DNA from: CAIMWS01 sp964409245
GTDB lineage: Bacteria; Verrucomicrobiota; Verrucomicrobiia; Limisphaerales; UBA1319
Assembly: GCA_964409245.1 (NCBI GenBank)
Contig: CAYPCQ010000015.1
Span: 30,720 to 94,719, forward strand
DNA: 64,000 bases
Direction: 5' to 3'
The notes under the pieces were generated by a model that was not told the origin of the DNA, did no database searches, and saw only the letters and a program-made list of their open reading frames with translations. Shown piece by piece: positions 8,377 to 18,800 of the stretch; positions within the stretch are counted from its first letter, which is position 1, and each line of letters opens with the position of its first letter. The translations under genes and the position numbers were made by a program.

Positions 8377-10650
8377 ATGCCACTTTGGCGAATAAGCTTG
8401 ATTCTTGGGGCGGCGATTTTGGCCACCTTTCCATTGGTTCTCCTTGATTATCAGACTTTTATCGCGCGTGATTTTGGTGTTTTCGGTTACCCATTGGCGC
8501 ATTACCTAAAGGACTCGTGGCAGCAAGGCGAGATGCCTTTGTGGAACCCATATAATCAATGTGGGGTTCCTTTCCTGGCGCAATGGAACACCTTGTCCCT
8601 TTACCCCGGCTCAATCATCTTCCTGGTTTTTCCACTCCCTGGATCGCTGACGGTTTTTTGCCTCCTGCACTTATGGCTGGGGGGCTTGGGGATGCATCAA
8701 TTGGCGCGGCAATGGCTGGGGGCCACGGATTTTGCCGCCGCCGCCGCTGGTTTGGTTTATGCCTTCAACGGATTCACTTTAAGCTGCCTGGTTTGGCCGC
8801 ATTACCTGGCCGCCGTTGGCTGGGCACCATGGATTCTCTACGCCATGGGTGCTATCGGCAAAGGCTCAAGGAAAAACATCGCACTGGCTGCAATGGCAGG
8901 GGCAATGCAAATGCTTACCGGCGCACCTGAATTAATCCTGATGACTTGGTTTTTTGCGGGATTGTTGCTGTTGTGGGAAAACCTGGAAAAACCCCTAAAA
9001 GCCATCGGCCGTTTTCTGCTGGCCACCCTGCTTACGGCGGGCCTGGCCGCCGTTCAACTTTTTCCATTTTTTCAATTATTGATTTATTCGGACCGAACCT
9101 CCGCTCTGGCGGATGACCGGTGGCCCATGCCCGCGGCCGGCCTGGCAAATTTCCTCGTTCCGCTATTCCAGTGCTTTTCCAGGCAAACGGGAATTTATGT
9201 TCAGTATGATCAGCAGTTCGTCCCATCTTATTATCTGGGCATTTGTGTGCCGGCCTTCGCCATCCTGGCGCTCTGGCGCAGATCCGGCCGGCGTGCCTGG
9301 CTCCTGGGCCTCTTGTCCATTATTTCACTAGTGCTTGCGCTGGGGAATCAAGGCTGCCTCTACCCTTTGCTTGCGAAATTCCTCCCTTTTTTCAAAACCG
9401 TGCGGTTTCCAGTTAAATTTTTGTTTTTGCTGGTGCTGGCTGCTCCATTGCTGGCCGCCATGGCTTTGAAATGCCTGACATTCTCCTCCCCCGCAGCCAA
9501 CCGAAAGGAACGCCGATCCATCTTATTCACATGGCTGGGCTGCCTGGCCTTGATTTTTTTGACATGCGGTGTCGCCTATTTCTTTCCTCGCTATCAACCA
9601 CCGTATCATGGCTGGCCGGCCACCTGGCGCAGCGCGGCATGGGCGGCCCTGTGGCTTACTTTGGGGCTGGGTACCGTATATGGCTGCCTGGCCCTCAGGG
9701 CAAAATCGCCTTCCACCACACCGTTTTTTTTCCAAGCAGCCATCCTGGCCATCTTATGGCTGGATTGCTATTCCCATATGCCGGGGATGAACCCCACCGC
9801 CAGCGGACAAGTGTTTGCGCCCGGCATACCCGGACTCAACCCCAAGCCTGCCTTGGGGATCTCACGGGCCATGATGAGCTCCCAGGCGCACTTTGAGCTT
9901 TGGCAAAACTCCATCACCGATCCCCTTACCAACTTGATCTGCGACCGCCTGGCTTTGAATGGGAATCTGAACCTTCTCGAACAAATCCCTAAGGTGGACG
10001 GTTTTTTTGCCCTTAATATCCGCGAATCACAGCAAGTCCACGACCTGCTTTATGCCACCAACGCCCCGCGTTTTCCTGCCTTGGAACAATTCCTGGGCGT
10101 AAGCCAGTCCACCACACACGGACAATTATTCCGGTGGACGACATCCACCAAATTCTCCCCGTGGATAACTGGTGGGCAGAAACCGGTATTTGTGAATGGT
10201 GACACATCCCTGCGCTGGCTGGCGAATCCCATCCGTGACCTCACGCGCGAAGTATCCTTGCCGGAAAACCTCAAAGGCATGGTCCAAGCAACGGAAGCCG
10301 CTCCAGTGCAAATCACCCGAAGCCAGATCCAAGCAAACCACATGAAAGCGGAAGTCGCGTGCGCAACCAATGCGATAATCGTGATAGCGCAATCCTATTA
10401 CCCGATGTGGAAAGCATACGTGGATGGCCAGCCAGTGCCGCTTTGGAGGGCCAACCATGGCTTCCAAGCCTTGGAAGCGCCGGCGGGCCGGCATCAGGTT
10501 GTGGTGCAATACGAGGATGGAAGCTTCCGCCTCGGCCTGGTCATCAGCTTGGGCACAGGTCTCTTCCTGGTTTTGGCAACGGCCTATAAACCATTGCGTG
10601 CCAGATGGATGGCCCGCCAAGGTGGAGGTCCGGCTGAAGCGGTCGCTTGA
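8377..10650 (+). CDS. YfhO-family polytopic membrane protein
   Basis: Large membrane protein (about 757 aa) with an N-terminal helix followed by the luminal-loop phrase PLWNPYNQCGVPFLAQWNT near residue 55, which is typical of YfhO-like glycosyltransferase-fold (GT-C-like) proteins. About ten or more hydrophobic helices span residues 5-460; a soluble domain follows to about 720, then a final helix (SLGTGLFLVLATAYKPL). The C-terminal motif YYPMWKAYVDGQPVPLWRAN...GFQALEAPAGRHQVVVQY is the conserved YfhO tail domain. In other bacteria YfhO proteins are linked to glycosylation of teichoic acids or surface polymers; the substrate here is unknown. A GTG lies directly before the chosen ATG. Confidence 0.85.
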   Translation: MPLWRISLILGAAILATFPLVLLDYQTFIARDFGVFGYPLAHYLKDSWQQGEMPLWNPYNQCGVPFLAQWNTLSLYPGSIIFLVFPLPGSLTVFCLLHLWLGGLGMHQLARQWLGATDFAAAAAGLVYAFNGFTLSCLVWPHYLAAVGWAPWILYAMGAIGKGSRKNIALAAMAGAMQMLTGAPELILMTWFFAGLLLLWENLEKPLKAIGRFLLATLLTAGLAAVQLFPFFQLLIYSDRTSALADDRWPMPAAGLANFLVPLFQCFSRQTGIYVQYDQQFVPSYYLGICVPAFAILALWRRSGRRAWLLGLLSIISLVLALGNQGCLYPLLAKFLPFFKTVRFPVKFLFLLVLAAPLLAAMALKCLTFSSPAANRKERRSILFTWLGCLALIFLTCGVAYFFPRYQPPYHGWPATWRSAAWAALWLTLGLGTVYGCLALRAKSPSTTPFFFQAAILAILWLDCYSHMPGMNPTASGQVFAPGIPGLNPKPALGISRAMMSSQAHFELWQNSITDPLTNLICDRLALNGNLNLLEQIPKVDGFFALNIRESQQVHDLLYATNAPRFPALEQFLGVSQSTTHGQLFRWTTSTKFSPWITGGQKPVFVNGDTSLRWLANPIRDLTREVSLPENLKGMVQATEAAPVQITRSQIQANHMKAEVACATNAIIVIAQSYYPMWKAYVDGQPVPLWRANHGFQALEAPAGRHQVVVQYEDGSFRLGLVISLGTGLFLVLATAYKPLRARWMARQGGGPAEAVA

Positions 10651-11330
10651 ATGTCCTTTAACGGCGTTCCTGCAATTGGCCCAATTGTGCTGGCTGAATC
10701 TTTTTGGGCCAGACCTTCGTCGTGCGCCACTGATCCCGATCAGATCGGATTCCGCGGCACCCTTCCTGTCTTGCGCAAAAATCTGCGACGCAATCACTTC
10801 CCTCCCCAAGGCAGGGACACGGTTTAGTGGCAGGCCCCAAACGCCTCATAGCGGCCTAAAAACAACCTTGCGACCTGCCCAAAACCACTTGCGTGGCAAC
10901 GAAAATTCGTCATTGCACCGGCGGCGGCAATCGCATAAATTGCGGCCAAATTTTCCAGCTAACGGCATGGTATCCGGGGAGATCCCGGAGTTCGGCGGGT
11001 GGTTGGGCCCGTTTCATGAAACACCGTTAGCCGGTTAACTTTTGATTTCGACGCGGCCCAGGATGGAAATAATCAAAAATTTTCAGAATTCTTTTAAAGG
11101 GGTGAGCAGGGGCGCGCCAGCATGGACCTCTCCCACCATGGCATATTTCCCCGCGTATCCAGACCAAACGTAACCCGCGCCGATTTTGATCGTTTTGGCC
11201 TGATGAAAGTCTCCCGTCGATCCACATCAGCGATTAAGATTCTTGGTTAAATATCCAGAAACGCAGGTGAGGTGATGGTTGGCGGCCAACCCGCCGGGGC
11301 GGAGGATTCCCATGCCTCGAAATGGAATTT
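10651..11330. other. Gene-free region between convergent genes
   Basis: This 680-bp stretch separates the 3' ends of the YfhO-like gene and the GH120-like gene. It contains repeat copy B (10717-10825) and a small inverted repeat (gctaacgg at about 10960 and ccgttagc at about 11025). No coding frame in it looks real and no classical terminator was found. Confidence 0.6.
10717..10825 (-). repeat. Dispersed intergenic repeat, copy B (reverse orientation)
   Basis: On the minus strand it reads aaccgtgtccctg...gggaagtgattgcg...cgcagatttttgcgcaagac...ccgatctgatcgggatcagt, matching the block order of copies C and D. It sits about 70 bp downstream of the YfhO-like gene. Confidence 0.8.
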
Positions 11331-13277
11331 CTACCATATTTTCAGGGATCGCTGGCCACTGCCGGGATCTTCAAATGGACCCGCAGTGGGCGTCGTTTCG
11401 CTCCGTTGCTTGCTGAAATAGTCCTCGTCTATGATCAGGGGCGAACCATCGGAATCCTCAAAGGGCAGATTGGGAATCTTTGCTTTCCCTAACCGCTCAG
11501 TGGTCACCCTATGGGCCGTGGTTTTCAACGCGGCGCCACCCAGAGCAAAGTTCAGGAATAAGCCCTCCCGGTTTTCCTCCAGCTTGAGGTTGGGATTGAG
11601 CCTGGTTAAGGCCTTGCTGTGCGTTTCGTTTTTATAAGGCCGGGCACCATGATAGTAAACATTGCCTTCCGCTTGGGATTGCATATCGCGCAGGTCGTAA
11701 ACCCACAATCCGTAACCTTCCTTCAGGATGGTGTATTTATCATCCTTATCCAAACCCGTGGCGCCGCCACCCACAAAAATGTTGTTATAAAACCGGTTGT
11801 CTCCGCCGGCGATATTCGTCCGCCCCGCCAGCGCCGTGGAATGCGCTTGGTGAAAAGGGGTGCTGCGGCGCAGTTCCGGCCTGCAAATGATTTTCCCAGC
11901 CATCAAATTATGAGCGAAACTGCCCCCCTGGGATCTGTCCCGCAGACTGACGGCGGACAGCAACAGGTTGTTGTCAACCTGGTATGGGCCATGGTTCACC
12001 TCCACAAAAAGATCGTCGGTGGTGTTATGGTAACATATATTGCCGGTGATCCGGACGCCTTGGGCCATCCAGTCCATCCACAGGCCCCGATCGGTGTTGT
12101 GCACGCGGTTACTCTTGATTAGCGTATCAATCGCGCCATGGATTTTGATCCCGGCGATTTCGGCCCCCGTGAACAGTCGCTTGGTCCAGATGTTGTAGAT
12201 ATGGTTGCCGGTGATCTGGCTGAAGGCCCCCCCAAGGCTCCCGCAAATGCCCGCCTGTTCGCAATTGAAGATCGTGTTATTCCGCACCACATGCGACCCA
12301 ATCTTGTCCTTCGACCAGCCATCCTTCAGCGCTCGTTCAATCACCTCCAAGTAATGCACCGTGCCATCCTTGCCCGGATCACTGGTCCAAACGTTGTGCC
12401 CGGTCTGGCGGTCTTTGCCCAAGGTGATACCCGCGCATTTGGAGTCGCTGATCACGTTATTCTCAATGATCCATCCCTTGCTCCAATGCGTGCCCAGGAG
12501 GCCGATCTGCTCAGCGGTGGGAGCCGCCCATTGCGTGGCCGCCTGGCACATCCGGAAGCCGCGCACCGTCAGGTAATTCCGGCCGGGCTGATCGGGGTAA
12601 AAACAGCTATCCCGCACATTGATTTCCACCAGATCCGCGTTGGGATTGCGATCATGGAAATTGGCATATAGACAGGTGCTTTGCTGATCGTTTTCAGCAT
12701 GCCAGGTGAAAGTAGAGCCTGTGGGATCGAAAGCCCCGGGGGTGGCTTTGGGCTTCAGCACATCCTCCAGCCGATGGCTTTCATAAAGGGATTTGCCGTT
12801 CAAATATATCTCTCCCGTGTGCGGGCGAGTGCCCCGGCCGTCGAACCAATCGCCCGTGATTAAATCCCGGAAAGGGTTGTATTTGCCGAAGAACGAGTCG
12901 GGCAAAACCACTTTCCAGACCCCGGGCATAAACGGCTGCCAGCCCTGGACCACTTCCGAGCCTTTGATCACAACGGCCTCACCGGGCGCTGCCCGGTAGG
13001 TGATCCGCCGGGTGTCGGATTCCCCTCCCCGGGGCGGAGTCACCCGCTCACGGTAGATCCCCGCGTGAACGGTGACCACGTCTCCCGCCTGCGCCAGCGT
13101 AGCGCCGCGCTGGATGGTCCGCAACGGCTGGGCTTCCGTGCCGGAATTCTCATCGTTGCCCACTTGGGAAACGTGGTATTCTGTTCCGGGCAGAGCCGGA
13201 ATCCCAAGCCAGTGCAAAACCACGGCAAGGATGATTGTGGTAATCCCGGTGCGGTTCCTGGTTTTCGCTTTATTCAT
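11331..13277 (-). CDS. GH120-like beta-xylosidase (right-handed beta-helix)
   Basis: Exported protein of 648 aa with a signal peptide (ILAVVLHWLGIPALPG). The whole length follows the GH120 beta-xylosidase pattern: EYHVSQVGNDENSGTEAQPL at about 33-52, then a beta-helix with N-N-x-I turns (IIENNVISDSK, VVRNNTIFNC, ITGNHIYNIW). The two acidic positions expected in the active site are present: Asp402 in GLWMDWMAQG (nucleophile in GH120) and Glu426 in DLFVEVNHGPY (acid/base). These enzymes release xylose from xylo-oligosaccharides. The family match is from memory of the sequence pattern and not a search. It stands alone on the minus strand between two gene-free regions. Confidence 0.8.
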   Translation of the reverse strand: MNKAKTRNRTGITTIILAVVLHWLGIPALPGTEYHVSQVGNDENSGTEAQPLRTIQRGATLAQAGDVVTVHAGIYRERVTPPRGGESDTRRITYRAAPGEAVVIKGSEVVQGWQPFMPGVWKVVLPDSFFGKYNPFRDLITGDWFDGRGTRPHTGEIYLNGKSLYESHRLEDVLKPKATPGAFDPTGSTFTWHAENDQQSTCLYANFHDRNPNADLVEINVRDSCFYPDQPGRNYLTVRGFRMCQAATQWAAPTAEQIGLLGTHWSKGWIIENNVISDSKCAGITLGKDRQTGHNVWTSDPGKDGTVHYLEVIERALKDGWSKDKIGSHVVRNNTIFNCEQAGICGSLGGAFSQITGNHIYNIWTKRLFTGAEIAGIKIHGAIDTLIKSNRVHNTDRGLWMDWMAQGVRITGNICYHNTTDDLFVEVNHGPYQVDNNLLLSAVSLRDRSQGGSFAHNLMAGKIICRPELRRSTPFHQAHSTALAGRTNIAGGDNRFYNNIFVGGGATGLDKDDKYTILKEGYGLWVYDLRDMQSQAEGNVYYHGARPYKNETHSKALTRLNPNLKLEENREGLFLNFALGGAALKTTAHRVTTERLGKAKIPNLPFEDSDGSPLIIDEDYFSKQRSETTPTAGPFEDPGSGQRSLKIW

Positions 13278-13558
13278 AGTCGCACAAAAGTGCTAAGTTC
13301 TGTATTTAATGGTATTCTATATCAATTTTTTATCAAGTATTAATAATATAAAAACGAAGCCGCCACCTAAATTGATCGATCTTTTCCTATATGGTTTCCG
13401 CCCGCCCACTTCGCCCCCCGCCGCGCATGCATACGGCTGAATCAGCAGGATTATTCCTGAGCAGGTTCCGACTGGAAACCTCCAGCCTGTTCCCAAGCGG
13501 AATCCCGCAAAAACAATAAAGTCTTTCCCTCTGGCTTCCGGATCCTATACTACGTTCC

Positions 13559-14533
13559 ATGTTACCCGGCGAGCCAGTCAACCATGACCAGTTGTTCAAG
13601 GAACTGTTGCGGCAGTTCTTTGGCGATTTTGTCGATGCTTTCCTGCCCGAGGCGGCCCAATACCTGGATCAAAAGTCGGTCCAATTCCTCGACAAGGAGA
13701 TCCTCGACCTGCCGCAGCAGGGCGAGCGGCACGAGGTGGATCTGGTGGCCAAATGCCAGTTCCAGGGGAAACCATCCTATTTCCTGGTGCACATCGAAAA
13801 CCAGGCGCAGAAACAGGCGGAGTTTGGCCGGCGGATGCACCACTATTTTTCCCTGCTGTTGCAGAAGCACGGCCTGCCGGTTTACCCGGTGGTGGTTTTC
13901 TCCCATCCCAGCCAGGCAGCCGAAACGGATCTCTTTCAAGTCGCCCTGCCGGACCTCACGGTCCTGCAGTTCCGGTTCAAGGTGATCCAGCTGGCGCGGC
14001 TTTCCTGGAAGGATTTCGTGAGCCGGAAGAATCCGGCGGTGTGCGCCTTGATGTCCAAAATGGGCATCAGCAAAGCGGAGCGGGTGCCGGTGAAGCTGGA
14101 ATGCCTGCGGATGCTGCTGAACTTGAAGGTGGACAAGGTGAAGCAGCATTTCCTGGGGGTGTTCATTGACACCTACCTGCGGTTGAACGCGGCGGAGGCA
14201 TTGCTTTTTAAGGAGGCGGCGGGTAAATTACCGGAAGTTCAGGAAGGTGAGAAGATTATGAAACTGATGACATCCTGGGAAGAAAAGGGCATGGCCAGAG
14301 GCTTGGAGCAAGGCTTGGAGCAAGGGCTTGAGCAGGGCTTGGAACGTGGCTTGGTCAAAGGCCAGTTGGCCGTGGTGAGCCGATTGCTGGAGCGGCGGTT
14401 TGGGGTGTTGGCGCCGCGGACAAAGGCCAGGCTGAAGAAGCTTTCCAGCCCGCAGCTGAACGGGCTGGCGGATGCCCTGCTGGATTTCGGCTCCAAGGCG
14501 GATTTGGAGGCCTGGCTGCTCCAAAACGGTTAA
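13559..14533 (+). CDS. Rpn-family recombination-promoting nuclease / putative transposase (PD-(D/E)XK)
   Basis: Protein of 324 aa. The N-terminal nuclease core has Asp61 (EVDLVAK) and Glu80-x-Gln82 (VHIENQAQ), the D...E-x-Q pattern of Rpn-like PD-(D/E)XK proteins. The opening NHDQLFKELLRQF is also family-typical, as is the MHHYFSLLLQKHGLPVYPVVVFSHPS segment at about 93-120. Residues 247-267 are four-residue repeats (GLEQ/GLER/GLVK), and the tail (about 268-320) matches DUF4351. Rpn proteins nick DNA and promote RecA-independent recombination in E. coli; many are encoded by selfish or fast-evolving genes. It is a single-gene unit with dispersed repeat copy C just downstream. Confidence 0.85.
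   Translation: MLPGEPVNHDQLFKELLRQFFGDFVDAFLPEAAQYLDQKSVQFLDKEILDLPQQGERHEVDLVAKCQFQGKPSYFLVHIENQAQKQAEFGRRMHHYFSLLLQKHGLPVYPVVVFSHPSQAAETDLFQVALPDLTVLQFRFKVIQLARLSWKDFVSRKNPAVCALMSKMGISKAERVPVKLECLRMLLNLKVDKVKQHFLGVFIDTYLRLNAAEALLFKEAAGKLPEVQEGEKIMKLMTSWEEKGMARGLEQGLEQGLEQGLERGLVKGQLAVVSRLLERRFGVLAPRTKARLKKLSSPQLNGLADALLDFGSKADLEAWLLQNG
14300..14359 (+). repeat. 12-bp tandem repeat inside the Rpn-family gene (5 units)
   Basis: Five 12-bp units of the form ggcttggagcaa run head to tail in frame and encode GLEQ, GLEQ, GLEQ, GLER, GLVK. Copy-number change would keep the frame. Confidence 0.9.
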
Positions 14534-14970
14534 AGCCGCCGGGGGTGCGGATTATTTCTCCGACGGAATGTTCCCGCTTGCGGCCGATTAAGAACCCAGC
14601 AACGGTCTTCAGCCAAGCCTCGAAACCGGCGGGCAATCCGGCCGTGGGCTGTTCATGCCCTTGGGCGGCAAGACGGATCTGGTTATTCAATAACTGGCCG
14701 GCTTTCGGACGCGCTACCCGGCACGCCTCAACCGTGTCCCTGGATTTGGGAGGGAAGGGATTGCGCCGCAGATATTTGGGCAAGACGAAAACTAATCCAC
14801 GAGTCCCGATCAGATCGGGATCAGTGGCGAATGACGTAGATCCTGCCCAGAAAGATCCAGCCAGCACGACTGAGCCATTTGCAGGAACACGGCTTAATCT
14901 TGCGGCCAGGGCGGGCTGAAAATCTGCGTCGGCCAGCAGCCAGTGGGGAGGCCGCCACGGAGCGCAAACT
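14534..14970. other. Gene-free region with repeat copy C
   Basis: This 437-bp stretch lies between the 3' ends of the Rpn-family gene and the EF-hand gene (convergent). Apart from the dispersed repeat at 14730-14840 nothing recognisable was seen. Confidence 0.6.
14730..14840 (+). repeat. Dispersed intergenic repeat, copy C
   Basis: Reads aaccgtgtccctgg, agggaagggattgcgccgca, gatatttgggcaagac and then the perfect palindrome tcccgatcagatcggga (14804-14820), followed by tcagtggcgaatgacgt. It is the clearest copy of the palindromic core. Confidence 0.82.
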
Positions 14971-15594
14971 TCAAGCCAGGGCTGAAAACTGGCTGTCGGG
15001 CGGCGGCGGCGGTTTCGGGACGCCATCCGCGCCATAGCCGGAGCTGCTGGCCGGCTCCGCCTGGCCGGCTTGGCTGGTTTGGCCGGTTTGGCCCGCTGGG
15101 GATTTGGGCCGCATCTCCTCCAGCGCCTTTTTCAGCGCATCCACCAGCTCGGTTTTGGTGATGGCGCCATCGTTATCGGTGTCCACCACCTTGAAGACGT
15201 CCTCCGCACTCGGCCCGTTTTTAACCTTCTCCAGCGCCTTCGCCATTTCGCTCTGGGTGATTTTGCCGTCCTCATCCCCGTCCGCCTTCTGGAGCACCCG
15301 GTCCGCCATTTTGGTGGCGTCGGGCGGGGGGCGCTGCGGGCCGTGGGCCCGGTGCTGTTGCACCTTGGCGAAGGCCGCCTGGTCTTCCGCCTGGTCGATG
15401 CTCCCATCCTGGTTCGTGTCCACCTTGGCGAAGATCTTATCGATATTGGCGCCCTTGCCGTTGCCCGGAGCCGCGGCCTGCAGCTCTTCCTTGGAGAGCT
15501 TGCTGTCCCCGTTCTGATCCAACCGGTTGAACCGAGCCTGCCGCATCGCGGCCAGGTCTTGCGCGTTAAAACCGCCATTGATTCCTGAGATCAT
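14971..15594 (-). CDS. Four-EF-hand calcium-binding protein
   Basis: Protein of 207 aa. The ATG at 15594 has an aagga site with 6-nt spacing, so the longer frame from 15636 is rejected. Four canonical EF-hand loops are visible: DQNGDSKLSKEE, DTNQDGSIDQAE, DGDEDGKITQSE and DTDNDGAITKTE, arranged in two pairs separated by a basic/Pro segment. The tail is rich in Gly, Gln and Pro (PKPPPPPDSQFSALA). No signal peptide is apparent, so a cytoplasmic calcium sensor or buffer is likely. Calcium-dependent target binding is inference from the family. Confidence 0.85.
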   Translation of the reverse strand: MISGINGGFNAQDLAAMRQARFNRLDQNGDSKLSKEELQAAAPGNGKGANIDKIFAKVDTNQDGSIDQAEDQAAFAKVQQHRAHGPQRPPPDATKMADRVLQKADGDEDGKITQSEMAKALEKVKNGPSAEDVFKVVDTDNDGAITKTELVDALKKALEEMRPKSPAGQTGQTSQAGQAEPASSSGYGADGVPKPPPPPDSQFSALA

Positions 15595-15872
15595 AATTAT
15601 TCCTTGATTGGCCTGGTTTGTATCCCACCAGCCCATTTTCCCGGCGAAAAGAGCGCCCGCCCGATGTGGTTTTCACGCCCGTTCCGCGCGTTTCATCTCC
15701 CGGTACTCCTATCGGCTCTTTCCGGAAATACTTGAGCGCCGCAGCCCTCACCGGCTGGCCGCCGCCAAACTGGCCCCGGGGCCAAAAAACCGGGCCGCGG
15801 GATTGACAACCGGCGCCGATTGCCGAACATACCAGCGCACACAATGATGAATCGTCGGCTGGGAATGCATTT

Positions 15873-18800
15873 ATGAAAAAAATCTGGCACGCAAGTTGGC
15901 TGGTGGTTTCCTCCGTCCTGAGCCTGGGGGCGGCGGAACCTGCCATGGATATCCTGGAGAAACAATTCCGCGAATTGCCGGGGGAGGCCCGGCAGTGGAC
16001 CGGGCCGCTGTTCTGGCTGCACGGGGACGAGAGCCAGGAACGGCTGGAGATGTACGTGGGCAAGGTCGCCGAAGGCGGCAATGGCACGTTCACCGCGGAG
16101 TCGCGCCCGCACAAGGATTGGCTGGGCGAAACGTGGTTCCGGGATCTGGCCATCTGCCTGGAAGCGGCGAAGAAAAACGGGCTGAAGATGTGGATTTTCG
16201 ACGAGAAATGGTGGCCCAGCGGCGAAATGGGCGGGAAGGTGCCGCAGGCTTACGGCAGCAAGCGGCTGGTGGCCTCGGCCACGAACGTGAAGGGCCCGGC
16301 GAAATTCCAGGCCCCCGGCTGCGGCGGGGCGCAATTCATCGGGGTGGTGGCGGGGCGGACCACCGCGGCGGGCCTCGACGGGGCCAGCCTGGTGGACCTC
16401 CGCGGCCAGGTGCGCGATGGAACCCTCACCTGGGAAGCCCCGGCCGGGGACTGGCAGATCCTCAATTTTTCCTGGGCCAGCCGGATCAGCGGCAGCCGCT
16501 ACCTGGTGGATGGCGCCAGCCGGGAAAGCGTGGATTGGTATATCCGCACCGTTTACCAGCCACACTATGACCGCTTCAAGGAGGAGTTCGGCCGGAACAT
16601 CCTCGGCTTTTTCTACGATGAGCCGGAGACCCACGGCGACTGGGGCGCCGAGGTGCTGGCCGTGCTGGCGGAGCGGCAGGTGGATTGGAAGCGGGCGCTG
16701 GTGGCCTGGAAGGCGAAGCTGGCCGGGGAGGAACAGGCCGCGGCGCGCTACCAATACCAGCAAGCGCTGGCGGAAGCCTGGGGCCGCACCCTCTATGGCG
16801 GCCTCACGCGGTGGTGCGAGGAGCGCGGGGTGAAATCCATCGGCCACTGGCTGGAGCACCGCAATGAATACCTGAGCCAGGATCTGTGCGCCGGGGATAT
16901 GTTCCCGCTGCAGAAATACAGCAGCATGGGTGGCATCGACGCCGTGTTCGCCCAGTTCAGGATGGGCCAGCGCGTGGCCAACGACCCCCCCTGCTGGCAG
17001 ACGCCCAAGCTCGGCAGCTCCATCACCCACGCCTACGGCAAGCCGGATGACATCACGATGGTGGAAATCTTCGGCGCCCGCGGCCAGGATCTCACCTACC
17101 CGGAGATGAAATGGTGGACGGATCACATGCACGTCTCCGGGGTGAATTTCCACATCCCGCACTCCTTCAATCCCCGTTCCCCTTACGACACGGATTGCCC
17201 GCCCTATTTCTACAACGGCGGCTTCGAGCCCCGCTGGCCGCTCTACCGCGTGTATGCGGATTACACGAGCCGCCTCAGCGTCATGCTCACGGGCGGCCGG
17301 CACGTTTGCCCGGTGGCCCTGCTCTACCTGGGCGGCAGCGCGCACTTCGGGAAGGTGATCCTGCCGGATCAAATGAGCGAGGCGCTGCAGGACGCCCTCT
17401 ATGATTGCGATTGGCTGCCTTACGACGTGTTTGAGCAGGACATGCGGGTGGAGGGCAAAAGCCTCCGGCTGCGCAACGAGAATTATCCCATCCTGGTGGT
17501 GCCGGCGGTGGAGGTCATCCCCTATGCCGCGCTGGCGAAGGTGAAGGCATTCTACGAGAGCGGCGGCACCGTGGTGGCCCATGGCTGGCTGCCTACGCAA
17601 TCCGCCACCCTGGGCAAAACCGCGGCGGACATCGCCGCCCTGCGGGAAGCGGTCTGGGGCGCGCCGCAGCCGGGTTTGCGGGTGTGCCGGGAGAACGCTG
17701 CCGGGGGCCGCTCCTACCTGCTGCCCGCCCGGCCCACGCCGGAGCAGCTGCAGCAGGTGCTGGCGGGCGGCGCCGGCCTCCACCCCACACTGGAGGTGCT
17801 GGAGGGGCGCACCGACCACTGGCTCCATGTGCTGCACCGCGTGAAAGCGGGCCGCGACCTCTTCTTCATCGCCAACCAGAACCACCAGGGGGCCGCCCGG
17901 AATTTCCGTTTCCGCATCCAGGCCGCCGGAGTGCCGGAGCTGTGGGACGCCATGCGCAATGAAATCACCACGCTGCCTTTCACCCGCCAGGGCCAGGCCG
18001 TGGAGCTGACCCTCAATATGCAGCCCAACGAGAGCGCCCTGCTGGTGTTCCAGCCGGAAGCGCGTTCCGTTCCCGCCCACCTGGAGGCCGGCTCCGGCAC
18101 CCCCTCCCAGGTGATCCCGATCGCCCGCCAGGCGGCGCCGCCGCCGGTGGAGCCCAGGTTGGAAAAAACATCGGCGCTGGGCGACTTGTTCGAAGGCGGC
18201 GCCTGGGTGTGGTATCCGGAAGGCAATCCGGGGCAAAGCGCGCCGCCCGGAGCCTGTTATTTCCGGAAAACGATCAACCTGCCGGGCGGGGCCATCACCA
18301 AGGCGGACTTCGCGGGCACCGCCGACAACAGCTTCCACCTGTTCATCAACGGCCGCGACGCCGGCCACGGCGACGAAAGCAGCGAGGGCTGGCGCAACCC
18401 GGTTCAATTGCCGGTGGCCAGCCTGCTCAAGCCGGGCGTGAACCAGCTGGCGATCGAGGCCGTCAACGCCACCGACCAGGCCAGCCCGGCGGGGCTGCTG
18501 GGGCGCCTGCAGATCCAGTTCGATAACGGCGGGACCCAGCAGGTGCGGGTGGACCACACCTGGAAAGCCTCCCGCACCGGCGGGCGCGGGTGGAACCTGG
18601 CCGATTTCGATGACACCGCCTGGCCCGCGGCCAAAGTAGCCGCCCGGTTTGGCGGCAGCCCGTGGGGACGCCTCACGGCCGGCCAATTGACCCTGAGCCC
18701 GGTGAAGGCCGATCCGTTCGTGGGCCGGTGCGAATGGCCGGCCGGCGCCAGCCTGGACCAAAAGCGCGTTTACCTGGAGGTGGAAGACCTCGCGCCGGAA

